Positions 31,698-32,636 of a stretch of DNA of 32,636 nt are shown here, piece after piece. The notes beneath the pieces were generated by a model. That model was given only the letters and a program-made list of their open reading frames with translations. It ran no database searches and was not told where the DNA came from. A program made the position numbers and the translations under genes. Each line of letters starts with the position of its first letter. The first letter of the stretch is position 1. The stretch lies in the NCBI GenBank assembly GCA_013151865.1, contig JAADHN010000170.1, positions 1-32,636 on the forward strand. The letters are read 5' to 3'. The stretch comes from Kiritimatiellota bacterium. Its GTDB lineage: Bacteria > Verrucomicrobiota > Lentisphaeria > Oligosphaerales > JAADHN01.

Positions 31698-32636
31698 ATG
31701 CCGATCCGGGATTTTGTCGAACAGGCTTTTCCGCTGTTGACGGTGTTTGCGTTCGTGTTCGGCGCGTGCATCGGCAGCTTCCTGAATGTTTGCATTTGGC
31801 GGTTGCCCCGCGGGGAGTCCCTGGTGCATCCCGGCAGTCATTGCCCTCGGTGCGGCCACGAGATTTGTCCGTGGGAAAACATTCCGCTTGTGAGTTGGGT
31901 CCTGCTGCGCGGACGCTGCAGTTCGTGTGGGCTGCCCATTTCGGTCCGGTATCCTTTGGTCGAGGGCGCGACCGCACTCCTTTTCGTCCTGCTGTGGCTC
32001 CGAGTCTATTTCACGGGGCTGCCGTTGGCCGTGCTTCCCGGCTACTTCGTTCTGGGCGCGGTCCTGCTTGCGGCTGCCGTCATCGACTCCGAGCATACAT
32101 TGATTCCGGACGCCCTCACCTTATTCGGGCTCGCCGGGGCGGTCGTGCTGGCCGTACTGTTGCCGGAGAGCCACCCGCTGGCGGGAGGCCCGGGCGGAAT
32201 GGCGTGTCCGGAACATTTTTGGTCGCTGGCGGTGCTTGATCTGCTGCGCGGACAGTGGCCGAACCTGGCCGGCGTGCCGCGGGTCGGCGCCCTGTTGGAT
32301 GCCGTGCTCGGGGGATTGGTCGGGATGGCGTCCCTGTGGGCGATTCGGGAACTGGCACGCATCTTTTGGGGCAGTGTGCAGCGGCGTCCCGAACAGGCGC
32401 CCACCATCGTGTTGACGAAGGAAGGGGCCCGGATCGGCGATTCGCCGACGCGGACGTGGCGGGAGATACTGCAGCTCGGAAATCGCACCTTTTCCGTCGT
32501 GGTCCGGGGAGCGCGCGCGTGTTTTACGGATGAGGCCGGCGTTCGGGAGACAGAGGAGATTCCCGAGGGCGAGGAACGGCGCGTGGTGGTGCGCTCCGGT
32601 GTCGTGCAATTCGGTGCAACGAGCCGTCCCTTGGCG
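31698..32636 (+). CDS. Prepilin peptidase (A24 family), cut by right edge
   Basis: The frame starts at ATG 31698 (GAGG nine bases upstream) and is open to the window end, giving 313 residues. It is an inner-membrane aspartic protease that cleaves and N-methylates type IV pilin-like leader peptides. FGACIGSFLNVCIWRLPRGE (21-40) is the classic start. The cytoplasmic zinc motif has Cys49, Cys52, Cys74 and Cys77 (CPRC, CSSC). The first catalytic Asp is Asp130 in AVIDSEHTLIPD (127-138). The second (GxGD) is not reached. Instead, after a membrane segment at about 203-222, more than 85 mostly hydrophilic residues continue (TWREILQLGNRTFSVVVRGA, GEERRVVVRSGVVQFG), an insert before the second motif. 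It is 101 bp downstream of the DctP gene, in the same direction. Confidence 0.9.
   Translation, partial: MPIRDFVEQAFPLLTVFAFVFGACIGSFLNVCIWRLPRGESLVHPGSHCPRCGHEICPWENIPLVSWVLLRGRCSSCGLPISVRYPLVEGATALLFVLLWLRVYFTGLPLAVLPGYFVLGAVLLAAAVIDSEHTLIPDALTLFGLAGAVVLAVLLPESHPLAGGPGGMACPEHFWSLAVLDLLRGQWPNLAGVPRVGALLDAVLGGLVGMASLWAIRELARIFWGSVQRRPEQAPTIVLTKEGARIGDSPTRTWREILQLGNRTFSVVVRGARACFTDEAGVRETEEIPEGEERRVVVRSGVVQFGATSRPLA

Noticed and set aside
1-32636. tRNA, rRNA, CRISPR array, insertion sequence or phage genes
   Set aside because: I looked for T-loop motifs (GTTCGA.TCC) in a cloverleaf context, regularly spaced repeats and transposase or integrase motifs, and found none that hold up.

Overview
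The window is a GC-rich, gene-dense stretch of bacterial chromosome with 18 protein genes that I can support (two cut by the window edges). I see no rRNA or tRNA gene, CRISPR array, transposase or phage gene. The content suggests a free-living member of the PVC group, most like Kiritimatiellota/Lentisphaerota/Verrucomicrobiota or perhaps Planctomycetota. The reasons are many large signal-peptide enzymes with galactose-binding modules, DUF4091, heparinase II/III-like and parallel beta-helix proteins, a prepilin peptidase with a soluble insert, and a 10-nt-periodic intergenic repeat. This assignment is inference, not a database result.

Region A (1-17455, all minus strand) is a carbohydrate-degradation island. 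From upstream to downstream it holds a giant modular glycoside-hydrolase-like protein (14159-17455), a parallel beta-helix protein with two CBM9-like domains (11034-14066), a heparinase II/III-like protein (6682-10851), a small hot-dog acyl-CoA thioesterase (6033-6449), a DUF4091/GH123-like enzyme with discoidin- and malectin-like modules (2828-5731), a cytosolic prenyltransferase/terpene-cyclase-like toroid protein (1338-2336), and the N-terminal part of another secreted carbohydrate-active protein (1-1190). There is no SusC/SusD pair and no sulfatase in the window.

Region B (17755-26513) is a sugar-nucleotide/amino-sugar neighbourhood: a GlmU-like nucleotidyltransferase with a left-handed beta-helix, two DegT/DnrJ/EryC1/StrS aminotransferases with intact PLP lysines, an atypical MurC-like ligase, a xylose-isomerase-like TIM-barrel protein, and a secreted protein built of about eleven 14-15 residue repeats. 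The genes are on both strands, so they are a neighbourhood and not one operon. They could make, modify or ligate an amino-sugar building block for the envelope. A repeat element (19229-19406) lies in the convergent gap between the first two genes.

Region C (26965-30109, minus) has a translationally coupled pair, a GH5-like secreted glycosidase and a secreted protein of unknown function (GTGA overlap), downstream of a TPR/coiled-coil/LysM lipoprotein gene.

Region D (30541-32636, plus) has a TRAP-type (DctP) solute-binding lipoprotein without its membrane partners, then a prepilin peptidase cut by the right edge.

Most starts were chosen from a Shine-Dalgarno-like sequence plus a signal peptide or family N-terminus. 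Two sigma70-like promoters with TTGAAA -35 boxes can be proposed (23173-23201 and 30384-30411). The most unusual items are the MurC-like ligase with altered motifs, the heparinase-like protein with a zinc-ribbon-like insert, the 15-residue-repeat protein, the intergenic repeat and the orphan DctP protein.
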